Assembly: GCF_030546935.1 (NCBI RefSeq)
Contig: NZ_JAUOPH010000002.1
Coordinates: forward strand, 496,001 to 560,000
Direction of reading: 5' to 3'
DNA from: Marinobacter sp. 2_MG-2023
Lineage (GTDB): Bacteria; Pseudomonadota; Gammaproteobacteria; Pseudomonadales; Oleiphilaceae
Length of the DNA: 64,000 nucleotides
Positions within the stretch are counted from its first letter, which is position 1. Every line of letters starts with the position of its first letter. The position numbers and the translations under genes were made by a program. Below, in pieces: positions 38,403-49,400 of this stretch. The notes under the pieces are model-generated. The model searched no databases, was not told the origin of the DNA, and saw only the letters and a list, made by a program, of their open reading frames with translations.

Positions 38403-38795
38403 TCATCGCCGTGTTTGCGGTCGTATCAGCCAGCGCAATACGCCGCCTGCTACAACCATCACAGCAAAAGTGAATAACAGAGCCGGCACATGTACCGGCT
38501 CCATTAAAGTGAAAACAGCCGCGAAAAAGACAGCGGTAAGGGCGATTTTGGTGGATTCCGCCCGGAATAAATTTCCCACCATAAGGCGCGCGTGACGGGC
38601 GCCCTGATAACGATAGACCTGATGCACAAACCAGGCATTTGGCACTATAAAAATAAGACCGCCGATGAATGCGGAATAACCGGCCAATGGACTGTGCAAC
38701 GACCACAACAGGCTGATAACAAGCAGGCCTGAAAACTCTATGGCTAACCAACGAGCCAAAGGAACCTGGGTGATTCGGTGTTGCCGAGATTTCAT
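38403..38795 (-). CDS. atpI: ATP synthase assembly protein AtpI
   Basis: A 130-residue membrane protein with four hydrophobic segments, related to the AtpI helper of c-ring assembly. Start choice: ATG 38793-38795 (MKSRQHRITQVPLARW) has GGCGGGTG upstream; another ATG five codons earlier lacks a ribosome site. It leads the atp operon; the 206-bp gap to parB should contain the operon promoter, but I see no convincing -35/-10 pair there. Confidence 0.85.
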   Translation of the reverse strand: MKSRQHRITQVPLARWLAIEFSGLLVISLLWSLHSPLAGYSAFIGGLIFIVPNAWFVHQVYRYQGARHARLMVGNLFRAESTKIALTAVFFAAVFTLMEPVHVPALLFTFAVMVVAGGVLRWLIRPQTRR

Positions 38796-39001
38796 ATCAC
38801 CCGCCATCATTACAACCGCGCGAAATTATATGTTTTAAGCACCTGTTGTTCAACTGGCCCCCGAGCGAAACCTGGCCTGGATGGAATCAGGAAAGGGTTG
38901 TAAACCATCATTTATCACACAATTTGTGGCTAACAATCATTCCCGTCACGACATCTGGTGTTTGTTATCCTTTAGGACAAGATGCTCTTTTTATTCTTCG
39001 T

Positions 39002-39892
39002 TTACCGGATATGGCCCAGAATACCGTCCAATTCATCCAATGAACTGTACTCAATCACCAGTTTTCCTTTGCCCCGCGGCCCCTGGGCGATCGATACTTT
39101 CGCGCCCAGGCGTTCAGCCAGGTCATCTTGCAATGCACGAACATTCGGGTCGATTCTGGTTTCCGGCTTGGCTGATTTTCCCGTTGCTGTTTCTTGTTGA
39201 AACCGACGCACAAGGGCTTCTGTCTGGCGCACCGACAACGACTTGGCAACAACCTGCTTGGCCACCTGCATCTGTTGTTCCGGTGAAAGTGTCAGCATAG
39301 CCCGGCCGTGCCCCATTTCAAGGTCACCATGCTCCAGCATGAGACGCACATCTTCAGTCAGACCAATCAGGCGCAACAGATTAGTAATCGTCGTGCGCGA
39401 TTTACCCACAGATTCAGCCACCTGGGCCTGAGTCAGGCCGAACTCTTCCTGCAGGCGCTGAAGGGCGAAGGCTTCTTCAATGGGGTTCAGGTTTTCTCGC
39501 TGAATGTTCTCAATAAGCGCCATAGCTATGGCAGCTTCATCGGGAACATCGCGGATGATGGCAGGGATGCTATCGAGCTCGGCCATCTGGGTGGCACGCC
39601 AGCGACGCTCACCGGCTATCAGCTCATAACGACCTTCAGCAATGGGGCGCACGACGACCGGTTGCATGACACCTTGTTGCCGAATGGAGTCCGCCAGTTC
39701 CTGCAATGCATTCGGATCCATATCACGGCGCGGTTGATAGCGGCCACGCTGGATCAGATCGATGGGAACCTGTCGCAACTCACCGTCGTGGTCTTTCAGT
39801 TCCTGATCCAGGTTAACCCTGGATCCGGCCAGCAAGGCTCCAAGCCCACGCTCGCCCAATCCTCGTTTCTTCGCCGCCATGGTATCAGTCAT
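39002..39892 (-). CDS. parB: Chromosome partitioning protein ParB
   Basis: Centromere-binding CTP-dependent clamp protein, 296 residues. Order: positively charged N-terminus (KKRGLGERGLGALL), the CTPase/ParB domain with QPRRDMDPNALQELADSIRQQG and GERRWRATQ, a helix-turn-helix (TQAQVAESVGKSRTTITNLLRL), and a C-terminal dimer domain. It pairs with ParA 51 bp upstream. I saw no clear parS site in the sequences around the operon. Confidence 0.97.
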   Translation of the reverse strand: MTDTMAAKKRGLGERGLGALLAGSRVNLDQELKDHDGELRQVPIDLIQRGRYQPRRDMDPNALQELADSIRQQGVMQPVVVRPIAEGRYELIAGERRWRATQMAELDSIPAIIRDVPDEAAIAMALIENIQRENLNPIEEAFALQRLQEEFGLTQAQVAESVGKSRTTITNLLRLIGLTEDVRLMLEHGDLEMGHGRAMLTLSPEQQMQVAKQVVAKSLSVRQTEALVRRFQQETATGKSAKPETRIDPNVRALQDDLAERLGAKVSIAQGPRGKGKLVIEYSSLDELDGILGHIR

Positions 39893-39943
39893 TCTTCCCG
39901 TTGATAGTCGTTGTGCATCTTTTCAGAGAGACAGGCCGCCATG

Positions 39944-40738
39944 TTACACCGCAACCTCAGCGGATGTCTTTTCTGCCCTGTGGCGGCGCACCATTTCTCC
40001 GGCCAGGGCCAGGTATGCAATCGCCCCCTTGGAGGCCTTATCGTATTTCAGGGCCGGCATCCCATAACTGGGTGCTTCGGCCAGGCGCACGTTGCGGGGA
40101 ATTACAGCACGGTAGACCTTGGCCCCGAAATACTCGGTAAGCTGGCCGGACACATCCAGAGTAAGACTGTTCCGGGGGTCATACATGGTTCTGAGAATGC
40201 CTTCAATTTCCAGGTCCGGATTGACCGTTTCCTTGATCTGCTCGACGGTATTCATCAATGCTGCCAGACCTTCCAGTGCGTAATACTCACACTGCATGGG
40301 GATAAGCACCGAGTCAGCGGCAGAAAGCGCATTCACGGTTAACAGGCTAAGTGAGGGTGGGCAGTCGATCAAAACGTAGTCGTAATTATCGCGGACGCTG
40401 TTGATGGCCAGCCTTAACCGGTGCTCACGCCCGATTTCGTTCATCAGCGCCACTTCTGCAGCTGTCAGGTCGCCATTTGAGGGCACGATGTCGAAGCCGG
40501 AAGCTTCCGCATGGATAATTACTTCGGCCGCGCTCGCACGTTTGGTGAGCAGGTCGTACCCTGATAGTTCGAGCCCGCTTTTTTCCACACCACTGCCCAT
40601 GGTGGCGTTGCCCTGAGGATCCATGTCCACCAGCAGAACGCGGCGTTTGGTGGCGGCCAATGAGGCGGCAAGGTTGACGCAAGTGGTGGTTTTGCCAACA
40701 CCACCCTTCTGATTGGTCACTGCAATCACGCGCGCCAT
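39944..40738 (-). CDS. parA: Chromosome partitioning ATPase ParA
   Basis: Deviant Walker-type ATPase that segregates newly copied origins with ParB, 264 residues. KGGVGKTTTCVNLAA at residues 11-25 is the signature P-loop; DMDPQGNATMG and LIDCPPSLSLLT are Walker A' and B. AGGAGG six bases upstream. Between rsmG and parB, the canonical origin-proximal order. Confidence 0.97.
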   Translation of the reverse strand: MARVIAVTNQKGGVGKTTTCVNLAASLAATKRRVLLVDMDPQGNATMGSGVEKSGLELSGYDLLTKRASAAEVIIHAEASGFDIVPSNGDLTAAEVALMNEIGREHRLRLAINSVRDNYDYVLIDCPPSLSLLTVNALSAADSVLIPMQCEYYALEGLAALMNTVEQIKETVNPDLEIEGILRTMYDPRNSLTLDVSGQLTEYFGAKVYRAVIPRNVRLAEAPSYGMPALKYDKASKGAIAYLALAGEMVRRHRAEKTSAEVAV

Positions 40739-40765
40739 CTCTTGCCTCCTTATTATTGAATACAG

Positions 40766-41404
40766 TTACTGCTCTGCTCGGGTCACGACCAGCAGGTGTC
40801 TCTCACCGCCGGCGCCTGGAACTTCAAGGGAATGACTGGATGATACCCGCCAGCCGGCAGGAAGGGCAGCTACCTCATCATCCGGATACTGACCTTTCAT
40901 GGCAAGGAAACTGCCTCCGTTTGCCAACAGATCGCCACACCAACCCACCAGGTTATCCAACGCGGTAAACGCTCGACTGCTTATCTGGCTGAAGGGTTGT
41001 TTCGGCTTGCAGTCTTCGGCCCGGCCATGGATCACGTCCACGTTGTTCAGTCCCAGCTCCAGCACACACTGATTCAGGAAGCGGGTTTTCTTACCATTGC
41101 TGTCCAGCAGGGTGAAGCGCATTTCTGGCAGAACAATAGCCAGAGGAATACCCGGCAAGCCTCCGCCGGCACCCACGTCGAGCAAGTGCTCTGTAGTTAC
41201 CCAAGGCAGAATGCTGAGGCTGTCGAGCAACTGTCGGGAGACCATCTCCCCTTCGTTGCGCACAGCCGTAAGGTTGTACGCCTTGTTCCACTTATTGAGC
41301 AGGGCCAGAAATGCGAGCAGCCGGTGTTGCTGCTCGTCGCTTAGGGAAACCTGCATCGCCTCCAGCCCTTCCCGGAGCTGGCGTTGCCAGAGTGCTTGAG
41401 TCAT
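40766..41404 (-). CDS. rsmG: 16S rRNA (guanine527-N7)-methyltransferase
   Basis: SAM-dependent methyltransferase of 16S rRNA G527, 212 residues, with motif I LLDVGAGGGLPGIPLAIV and the family opening LLAFLALLNKWNKAYNLTAVR. Eight bp after the mnmG stop, so co-transcribed with it. Confidence 0.96.
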   Translation of the reverse strand: MTQALWQRQLREGLEAMQVSLSDEQQHRLLAFLALLNKWNKAYNLTAVRNEGEMVSRQLLDSLSILPWVTTEHLLDVGAGGGLPGIPLAIVLPEMRFTLLDSNGKKTRFLNQCVLELGLNNVDVIHGRAEDCKPKQPFSQISSRAFTALDNLVGWCGDLLANGGSFLAMKGQYPDDEVAALPAGWRVSSSHSLEVPGAGGERHLLVVTRAEQ

Positions 41405-41412
41405 GGCTATGT

Positions 41413-43299
41413 TCAGGCGCTTTGTTTGCGCAGAAGCTCGCGCTTTTTCAGATGCACCAGAACCTGCGAGATCGCAGCTGGCGTAACCCCTTGAATCCGC
41501 GAGGCCTGGGCCACCGTTTCGGGGCGCACCTCTTTCAGCTTCTGTTTTATCTCATTGGACAGGCCGCCAATCACATCGTAATCCAGATCTATGGGTAGCT
41601 CGGTGTTCTCGTTCCGACGCAGGCGCTCAATCTCTTCAGTCTGGCGTGAAATGTAGCCTTCGTATTTGATCTCGATTTCCACCTGCTCCGCCACAACAGG
41701 ATCATCCGCCTGGGCAGCACCAATCTCGGCAATATGGCCGTACACAACCTCTGGGCGCCGCAGTAGCTCTGCCAGGGTATGATCACGCGTCATCGGTTGC
41801 TTGAGAAAGCCATTGGCGCGCTCGCCCGCTTCGGTTGCAGGATGAATACGGGTGGATTCCAGGCGTTTACGCTCAGCACCTATAGCCTCGAACTTGTCAT
41901 TAAATTTCTGCCAGCGCTCATCATCCACCAGGCCAAGTTTGCGGCCGGTTTCGGTCAATCGTAGATCAGCGTTGTCTTCACGCAGAATCAGGCGGTACTC
42001 GGCGCGGCTGGTAAACATGCGGTAAGGTTCGCTGGTGCCCATGGTGATCAGATCGTCCACCAGCACACCAAGATAAGCCTCATCCCGGCGTGGATACCAT
42101 TCACTCTTTTCCTGTGAGCGCAGGGCGGCGTTAATGCCCGCAAGCAGACCCTGGGCTCCGGCTTCTTCATAACCGGTCGTGCCGTTGATCTGGCCAGCAA
42201 AATAAAGACCCTGAATGAACTTGGTTTCCAGAGTATGGCGCAGATCCTGCGGGTTCAGGTAATCGTATTCGATGGCGTACCCAGGGCGCGTAATATGGGC
42301 GTTTTCAAAACCCGGAATCGTGCGGACGGCCGCTAACTGGATATCAAACGGCAGGCTGGTAGAAATGCCGTTGGGGTATAGCTCATGGGTGGTCAGGCCC
42401 TCAGGTTCCACAAAGATCTGGTGCGAATCCTTGTCGGAAAAGCGGTTGACCTTGTCTTCTATTGACGGACAGTAGCGCGGACCCACACCTTCAATGTTGC
42501 CGCCGAACATGGGCGAACGGTCAAAGCCACTGCGAATGATATCGTGGGTCTGAGCAGTGGTGCGGGTAACGTAACAGCAGACTTGTTCGGGATGCTGATC
42601 CCGGCTGCCGATAAAGGACATCACCGGCGTGGGACTATCACCCCACTGCTCCTGCATCACGGAAAAGTCGACACTGCGGGCATCAATGCGCGGCGGTGTA
42701 CCGGTTTTTAGCCGACCCACGTTAAATGGCAGCTCCCGCAAACGCTGAGCCAGCGCGTTGGCTGGCGCATCGCCGGCCCGGCCGCCCGCGTGATGTTGCA
42801 TACCAATATGGATAACACCACCAAGGAAGGTTCCGGTGGTCAGTACCACAGTTTTGGCATTGAACCGGATACCCGTCTGGGACACAACGCCTGTAACCTG
42901 GTCGTTTTCCACAATCAGATCGTCTGCGGCCTGCTGAAACAGGGTAAGGTTGGGCTGGTTTTCCAACGTATGGCGAATAGCCGCCTTGTAAAGAACCCGG
43001 TCGGCCTGTGCACGGGTGGCACGCACCGCCGGACCTTTGCGACTGTTCAATACGCGAAACTGAATACCGGCTTTATCGGTCGCCTGCGCCATGGCGCCAC
43101 CAAGAGCGTCAATTTCCTTTACCAGGTGGCTTTTACCAATACCCCCGATAGCCGGATTACAGGACATCTGGCCGAGGGTCTCGATGTTGTGGGTCAGCAG
43201 CAGGGTTTGCGAGCCCATGCGCGCAGCCGCAAGTGCAGCTTCGGTACCAGCATGGCCGCCACCAATGACAATGACATCGAAACGCGTTGGAAAATCCAC
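41413..43299 (-). CDS. mnmG: tRNA uridine-5-carboxymethylaminomethyl modification enzyme MnmG
   Basis: FAD-dependent partner of MnmE that makes cmnm5U34 in tRNA wobble positions, 628 residues. FAD-binding [17 protein letters not shown] at residues 12-28, [16 protein letters not shown], and the GidA C-terminal helical domain are present. Start is GTG with GAGGTG six bases upstream. Its usual upstream neighbour mnmE lies about 20 kb away at the right edge of the window. Confidence 0.97.
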   Translation of the reverse strand: MDFPTRFDVIVIGGGHAGTEAALAAARMGSQTLLLTHNIETLGQMSCNPAIGGIGKSHLVKEIDALGGAMAQATDKAGIQFRVLNSRKGPAVRATRAQADRVLYKAAIRHTLENQPNLTLFQQAADDLIVENDQVTGVVSQTGIRFNAKTVVLTTGTFLGGVIHIGMQHHAGGRAGDAPANALAQRLRELPFNVGRLKTGTPPRIDARSVDFSVMQEQWGDSPTPVMSFIGSRDQHPEQVCCYVTRTTAQTHDIIRSGFDRSPMFGGNIEGVGPRYCPSIEDKVNRFSDKDSHQIFVEPEGLTTHELYPNGISTSLPFDIQLAAVRTIPGFENAHITRPGYAIEYDYLNPQDLRHTLETKFIQGLYFAGQINGTTGYEEAGAQGLLAGINAALRSQEKSEWYPRRDEAYLGVLVDDLITMGTSEPYRMFTSRAEYRLILREDNADLRLTETGRKLGLVDDERWQKFNDKFEAIGAERKRLESTRIHPATEAGERANGFLKQPMTRDHTLAELLRRPEVVYGHIAEIGAAQADDPVVAEQVEIEIKYEGYISRQTEEIERLRRNENTELPIDLDYDVIGGLSNEIKQKLKEVRPETVAQASRIQGVTPAAISQVLVHLKKRELLRKQSA

Positions 43300-43660
43300 A
43301 GTTCACCTCGGAATTCGGGGGATAAAAACAGGGCGGCGAGTATAACGTTTCACCCGGGAAAATGCAGTCTGGATGTGCAAATTTTAACCAGAAGTGCCTT
43401 CAGATAAAAGCCGCAGGGTGTGTTGCCACCCTGCACCTCTCCTTCTGTGTACCGACTTCCTCTGTATTGAAAACCGAATTTACCGGTTTTTCATTAGCTT
43501 GGCCGGCTCTTCTCATAAAAACTATCAATAAAGTTATCCACATTAACAGGGTCTGATCGGGGAGGCCCTGGAGCGAATCAAATTATTGATTTAATTAATT
43601 TTTAAAAAATCAATCCAAAGCTTATACGCAGCTTATTCAACTAATTATCCACAGATCCTG
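43300..43660. other. AT-rich intergenic region with DnaA boxes, candidate oriC
   Basis: A 341-bp gap upstream of mnmG. Two perfect DnaA boxes TTATCCACA lie at 43534-43542 and 43645-43653 in the same orientation; the second reaches into the end of the MFS gene. Weaker boxes are TTATACGCA (43622-43630) and TTATTCAAC (43633-43641). Between the strong boxes is an AT-rich tract (about 43575-43620) of the kind that melts at origins, and GATC occurs at its side. In E. coli and Vibrio oriC lies in this position next to mnmG. All genes from mnmG to glmS are read away from it. Another possibility is a DnaA-titration or regulatory site, with oriC near dnaA elsewhere. Confidence 0.5.
43470..43491. terminator. 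Bidirectional hairpin terminator between MFS gene and mnmG
   Basis: Stem AAAACCG / CGGTTTT with a seven-nt loop and T-runs on both strands. It would end the MFS transcript (minus strand) before mnmG. A second stem GCAGGGTG / CACCCTGC at 43413-43434 lies nearby without a T-run. Confidence 0.55.
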
Positions 43661-44939
43661 CGCCGGTTCTTGCCCTTAGACGCCATACGGCAATCAACAC
43701 GAACCCGTTGGCCAAAGACAGCAGCAGGAAAAACCCCGGAATACCCACACCAAGAACTCCGAGCACAAGAATGCCCGCCAGCGCACTCACCACCATGAAC
43801 AGTGCATTAATCACATTCAGTGCTGCAATGATTCGCGCCCGTTTGTGTTCCGGGGTTTCATGCTGGATAAAAGCGTAGAGGGGAACAATAAACAGACCAC
43901 CGCAAACCCCAATGCCCACCAGATCGAGCAATACCCGGATGTACGCCGGGTCGGTCACCAACGTCCACCAGGTAGATGGCTCCAGGCTCGCCGGCACTGC
44001 GAAAAACAGATCCACACCCAACAGGCTCAGGCCAAGAGCCCCCCAGGGCACCGGCGCCAGGGTGATGCGATGCCGGGTCAGGCGTTCACACATTACCGAG
44101 CCGATAGAGATGCCCACAATAAACATGGACAGCAACAATGTGACCACGGTTTCATCACCCTGAAGGTTGCTGTGGGCAAAGTTGGGAAACTGGGTAAGGT
44201 AGGCGGCGCCAAGAAACCAGAACCAGGATATGGCCAAAATTGCCCATAGCACCGGCTTGCGTTCAGCCGCTACCCCCATCAGGCGCCAGGTTTCCAGAAC
44301 CGGACGCAAACGTACCAACTGCCCGTTACTACCGGTGCCGGTTGCCGGTATCTGTCGTGCAGCCAGATAGCCCAGAATAGACATCAACAACACGCCCAGG
44401 GCAGTGAGTTTTGCCGCAGCCTCCAGGCCCATCAGCAAACCCGCCGCAATAGTGCCGAGCAAAATGGCCACAAAAGTGCCCATGCTGACCAGGCCATTGC
44501 CTCCCACCAGCTCATCATCCCCAAGTACCTGGGGCAAAATGGCGTATTTTACCGGCCCGAAAAACGTCGACTGGGTACCCATCAGGAACAACAGCACAAG
44601 AAGCCCTTCATACCAGCCAAACCAGAGCGCCAGTGCGGCAAGGGTCATGATGCCTATCTCAGCCAGCTTCACCTTGCGGATAATCGCAGCTTTCTCATAG
44701 CGGTCGGCCATCTGCCCGGCAATACCGGAGAACAGAAAAAAAGGCAGGATAAACAGGAAAGCAGCCAAATTGACCACCGTGTTCACTGAAAGCCCGAGCA
44801 AACCCGTGGTCTGATAGGTAACCAGCAGCAGCAGAGCATTTTTATAGAGATTGTCGTTAAACGCACCGGAAAACTGGGTGAGATAGAACGGCAAAAAGCG
44901 CCGCTGCCCCAGCAAACGGAACTGACTGTGTATAGCCAT
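43641..44939 (-). CDS. MFS transporter, LplT-like (lysophospholipid transporter type)
   Basis: A 432-residue inner-membrane protein with about 12 hydrophobic segments. The opening FLPFYLTQFSGAFNDNLYKNALLLLVTY and SGIAGQMADRYEKAAIIRKVK match the MFS branch that includes LplT and the transporter half of Aas fusions, which flip lysophospholipids inward for re-acylation. No aas acyltransferase gene is adjacent, so the substrate is unconfirmed. Monocistronic, minus strand, with its stop overlapping the DnaA-box region. Confidence 0.8.
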   Translation of the reverse strand: MAIHSQFRLLGQRRFLPFYLTQFSGAFNDNLYKNALLLLVTYQTTGLLGLSVNTVVNLAAFLFILPFFLFSGIAGQMADRYEKAAIIRKVKLAEIGIMTLAALALWFGWYEGLLVLLFLMGTQSTFFGPVKYAILPQVLGDDELVGGNGLVSMGTFVAILLGTIAAGLLMGLEAAAKLTALGVLLMSILGYLAARQIPATGTGSNGQLVRLRPVLETWRLMGVAAERKPVLWAILAISWFWFLGAAYLTQFPNFAHSNLQGDETVVTLLLSMFIVGISIGSVMCERLTRHRITLAPVPWGALGLSLLGVDLFFAVPASLEPSTWWTLVTDPAYIRVLLDLVGIGVCGGLFIVPLYAFIQHETPEHKRARIIAALNVINALFMVVSALAGILVLGVLGVGIPGFFLLLSLANGFVLIAVWRLRARTGAGSVDN

Positions 44940-45151
44940 GAGTCACCCTGTTTTGGTGCGTTGTTTCAGCAACCCCTGCCGAACATGCACTGAATTTGTG
45001 CCGGGCGTTTATGGTGCCCGCAAAAGTGGCTGTTTAATGCCAATATTATCAGCTATTTGCAAATGTTTGGCATGAGGTTCGCTAGTAAAATCTGTTCAAC
45101 CATTTTATTTCCTGGCCAGGACGGCTCTAACAGAATCAGAGATTCCTGATC

Positions 45152-46426
45152 ATGAGCAAAGTAGTCCAACTTGCCCGCATGAACCATACCAGCGGCAAGC
45201 ACGCGCCAGAACCCGCAATTATCCACACCCATGATTTCAAATCGGTGTACCAGCCGATACTCAGCCCTACCCATCAAAAACTGGTTGGTTACGAGGCTCT
45301 GGTCCGGGTAAGCCGAAACAAACATCCTGTCTCTCCTATAGACCTTTTTGAACAGGCAGCGAACCTCGATCAGATCCCGGAGCTTGACCGTTACCTGTTG
45401 AATTTGCACCTGTCCGGTTTCTCCGCAGGCGACAATCCGGTATGGCTGTTCCTGAACATCAACCCCCATACCTGCACTGACCCGGAAGCTTCATTGGAAC
45501 GGCTCGCTCAGCAATGCGAGCGCATGGGTACACGTCCTGAAAAAGTCGTTCTGGAACTGGTTGAAACGGCCTCGGATAACCCGGGGGCCTTGATGGAGTT
45601 TATTCACAAAGCCAAAGGGCTTGGCTTCCAGATTGCCATTGATGACTTCGGTATGGGCGACTCCAACTTCGAACGCCTGTGGCGGATCAATCCTCTGATC
45701 GTAAAACTGGATCGCAGTTTGTTGGTGAATGCGGAACACAATAATAGGGCCCGCCTGCTCCTGGAAAGCCTTGTTCGGATGATCCGCGAAAGCGGCAGTC
45801 TGGTGTTGTTGGAAGGCATTGAAAATGGCGCTCAGGCCAGAATCGCTTTGGATACCGAAGCGGATCTGCTGCAAGGGTTTCTGTTTGCCCGGCCCGGAGC
45901 CATCACCAAAAAAACCGTGGAGCGATCGGAATCAAGGCTAGCCTCTGTAGTGACTGACTCACGAGAATGGTGGATACAGGATAGTAAGGATCAAGAGAGT
46001 TACCTGAGGTTACTGCACTTCGAAATCATGGACGCATGTCACCGGATCGTGCGCAACCAGCCGTTCAACGAAACCTGTAGAATCCTTCTGGAAATGGACG
46101 GTGTCAAACGCTGCTTTTTGCTCGACAGCAACGGCATCCAGCAAGGCAATCTCGCACATGCCGGCCAGGACACCACACCTGGTGGGTTCAACCCTCTATA
46201 CCGTTCTGCAGGTGCCAGCTGGGGCCACCGGGAATATTTCCGTAACGCACAGGAACGGCCACAACATATCAACAGCTCGCGACCCTATGTCGCTCTGCCT
46301 GACGCCCGGCGCACCGTTACTTTGTCCACAGCTCTGCCGACGGAATCCGGTCAACAGGTTTTCTGTGTGGATGTGCACCCGGACGAAGTGTTTAACGGGC
46401 AACTCTACTTCCCCGCCACAATCTGA
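45152..46426 (+). CDS. EAL-domain cyclic-di-GMP phosphodiesterase with C-terminal sensor-like domain
   Basis: A 424-residue protein. The EAL domain (about 25-260) keeps the catalytic set: YEALVRV (Glu), LNINP (Asn), LELVET (Glu), DDFGMGDSN (Asp-Asp), KLDRSLL (Lys), EGIEN (Glu), LQGFLFARP (Gln). It should therefore hydrolyse c-di-GMP and favour motility over biofilm. The C-terminal third (about 270-424; EIMDACHRIVRN, MDGVKRCFLLDSNGIQQG, HREYFRNAQERPQHINSSRPYVALPDARRTVTLS) looks like a soluble small-ligand sensor domain of PDC/Cache type. There is no transmembrane segment. Converges with the RND gene. Confidence 0.85.
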   Translation: MSKVVQLARMNHTSGKHAPEPAIIHTHDFKSVYQPILSPTHQKLVGYEALVRVSRNKHPVSPIDLFEQAANLDQIPELDRYLLNLHLSGFSAGDNPVWLFLNINPHTCTDPEASLERLAQQCERMGTRPEKVVLELVETASDNPGALMEFIHKAKGLGFQIAIDDFGMGDSNFERLWRINPLIVKLDRSLLVNAEHNNRARLLLESLVRMIRESGSLVLLEGIENGAQARIALDTEADLLQGFLFARPGAITKKTVERSESRLASVVTDSREWWIQDSKDQESYLRLLHFEIMDACHRIVRNQPFNETCRILLEMDGVKRCFLLDSNGIQQGNLAHAGQDTTPGGFNPLYRSAGASWGHREYFRNAQERPQHINSSRPYVALPDARRTVTLSTALPTESGQQVFCVDVHPDEVFNGQLYFPATI

Positions 46427-46440
46427 CCCAAGCGCGCCAA

Positions 46441-49400
46441 TCAGAAATCGTCGGCCCGTTTGCTTGGCGCGGCGGCCCTCCCTGCCCCCCCGGCTGTTCC
46501 TGTTGCCTGGCGTTCCAGCTCCAGCTCTACGCTGTTAGCCGATTTGGCAAATCGTGCCAGGAGATTGTAAAGCACGGGAATAATAAACAGCGTCAGGGTG
46601 GTGGCGAAAATCAGTCCACCAAGGATCACCATACCGATAGCTGCACGGCTTTCTGCGCCAGCTCCCGTTGCGATGACCAGCGGCACGGCCCCGAAAACTG
46701 TGGAAATCGTGGTCATCAATACCGGCCGGAATCGCAGACTGGCGCCTTGCAGAATGGCATCCTTTACTTCGTATCCCTTATCCCTGAGCTGATTGGCAAA
46801 CTCAACAATCAATATACCGTTCTTTGCCATCAGGCCCAGCAGCATGATGATGCCTATCTGGCTGTATATGTTAAGACTGATGCCGCTCCACCAGAGAGAC
46901 AGCAATGCGCCGGTTACAGCCAGAGGTACCGGTAGCATGATGATCAAGGGGTGAATCCAGCTTTCAAACTGGGCTGCCAGAACCAGAAAAACAATCACGA
47001 ATGCCAGGGCGAAGGTCACGTAGATTGCAGCTGAGGATTCCTCGAATTCCCGGGACAAACCCTTGTAGCTTAGCCTCGCTTCCGGCGGCAGGTTATCCAT
47101 AGCCAGGTTGTTCAGGTAGGTCAGCGCCGAGCCCAGGTCATAACCATCCGCCAGTGAGGCACTGATAACCACCGCTGGCAGTCGGTCGATTCGCCGCAAA
47201 TCCGGGTTGGCACCAAGTTCTTCAACCGACACCAGCGCCTGGAGCGGTATTAGTGTGCCGCCTTCTCTCGGTCGCAGAAAAATCTGCCCCAGATCATCCG
47301 GCGTTGCTCTATCTGCATCACCCGCCTGCACTATGACATCATACTCACGGCCGCGATCCAGATACGTGGTCACCTGCCGGGATGCCAGCATGGTTTGTAG
47401 GGTGAGGCCCACATCAGCAACGGTGATATCCAGATCGGCAGCGCGCTCACGATCAATCGTCAGGCGAAGTTCCGGTCGGGTCAGTTCAAAGTCCGTTTCC
47501 AGGTTCAGCAGATTCGGGTTCTCTTTTGCCCGGGCAACAATTTCATCACTCCATTCCTGCACAGATTCATAATCCGGGCCGGCAACAACAAACTCCACAG
47601 GCTGGTTAAATCCCCGCTGGCCCAATCCCGGCGGGTTTACCGCTACAATTCGGGTGCCGGTAACCTGGCTTAATTTTTCCCGGAGCTCACTGGTAATCTG
47701 CTGCTGTTTGGTCTCCCGCTCGTCCCAGGGTGCCAGTCCCATGATCATGAACGCGCTATCTTCTTCCTCACGAAAACCGACGATTGAAAGCAGGCGGCTG
47801 GCTTCGCCGGATTCCAGGTAAGGTATAAGCTGCTCTTCTGCTTTACGTACGTAGTGATCGGTAAACTCAACCGTTGAGCCCCGGGGAGCGCTGACCGGCA
47901 TGATGATCACACCGCGATCTTCTGTCGGTGCCAGTTCCTGCGGCAGTTTCGGGTAAATGACGGCGGTAATGATCAGAGAAACCACCCCCAGGCCAAGCAA
48001 CAACCCGGGCTGCCGGAGAGAAAAGCCCAACAGCCGTTCGTAGCCACGGGTCAGACCGTTCAGAACTTTTTCACTGGCTGACCAGAATCCGTGCCCCTCA
48101 ACCGATTCCGGGCTGTGCCTGAGCCATTTCGAACACAGCATGGGCGCCAGCGTCAGCGCCACCAGGCTGGACACCACCACGGCAGCCGCAAGCGTGAAAC
48201 CGAATTCGGCAAACAGTCGACCAATATTGCCACCCATAAACGAAATGGGTACGAACACGGCCACCAGGGTCAGTGTGGTGGCTATTACTGCGAAAGCGAC
48301 CTGTTTAGCGCCACGGTATGCCGCCAGCAAAGGTGGTTCCCCTTCATCAATCCGGCGCTGGATGTTTTCCAGCATGACAATTGCGTCGTCCACAACCAGG
48401 CCGATGGCAAGAATCACTGCCAATAACGTCAATACGTTGATAGAAAAACCGAGAAAGCCCAGACCGATAAATGCGCCAATTACCGCAACCGGAATGGTTA
48501 TCGCAGGAATCAGGGTTGCTCGCCAGGAACGAAGGAAGAGAAAGATCACCAGGATTACCAGGCTTACGGCTATCGCAAGCGTGGTCATCACTTCCTTGAT
48601 CGAGGCACGTATAAAGATGGATTCGTCGTAGCTTTCAGCAATGCTGACTTCCGGCGGCAGGGTTTCCCGGATTTTTTCCAGTTCTGCCTGAACGGCGTCG
48701 GATACTGCAACGGTATTGGCTTTGGACTGCCGGATTATCCCCATGCCAATGGCGGTCTGGCCATTGGCCCGAAGACGGCTGATGTCCGATTCGACACCCA
48801 TTTGCACATTGGCAACACTTCCAAGGCGCAGCAATTCGTTGTCGTTTCTGCGGATAACCAGCTCGCGAAACTGTTCTACTGTGGATAACCGACCTTCGGT
48901 CCGGATGGTAAATGTCCGGGTGGACGAATCCACCGAGCCGGCAGGCAGTTCCACGTTGTTGGCGCGCAGAGCACTTTCCACCTCCGCCACCGTGATATTT
49001 CTCGCCGCCAGTCTCTCCCTGTCGAGCCAGACCCGGATCGCATAACGGCGTTCACCGCCAATACGTACATCGGCGACACCATCCAGCACAGACAAGCGGT
49101 CAGCAAGAACACGGTCTGCGAAATCGCTAAGCTCAGCGCTGTCCCATACATCGCTGCGCAGCGTCACCCACATCATTGGACGGGCGTCAGAGTCCGCCTT
49201 GCGAACAACAGGTGGATCCGCTTCATCAGGCAACTGGTTTGCAACCCGGGACACAGCATCGCGAACATCGTTGGCTGCAATATCCACATCCCGGGACGTG
49301 GAGAACTCGATACTGGTTCGTGATTCGCCCTGCTCGGTCGACGACTCAATAGAACGGATACCTTCGATTCCGCTGATAGCACCCTCAACCACCTGGGTGA

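Noticed and set aside
43345-43362. parS-like sequence GTTTCACCCGGGAAA in the mnmG upstream gap
   Set aside because: Only the left half resembles the ParB centromere consensus and the centre lacks CACGTG, so I do not call it parS.
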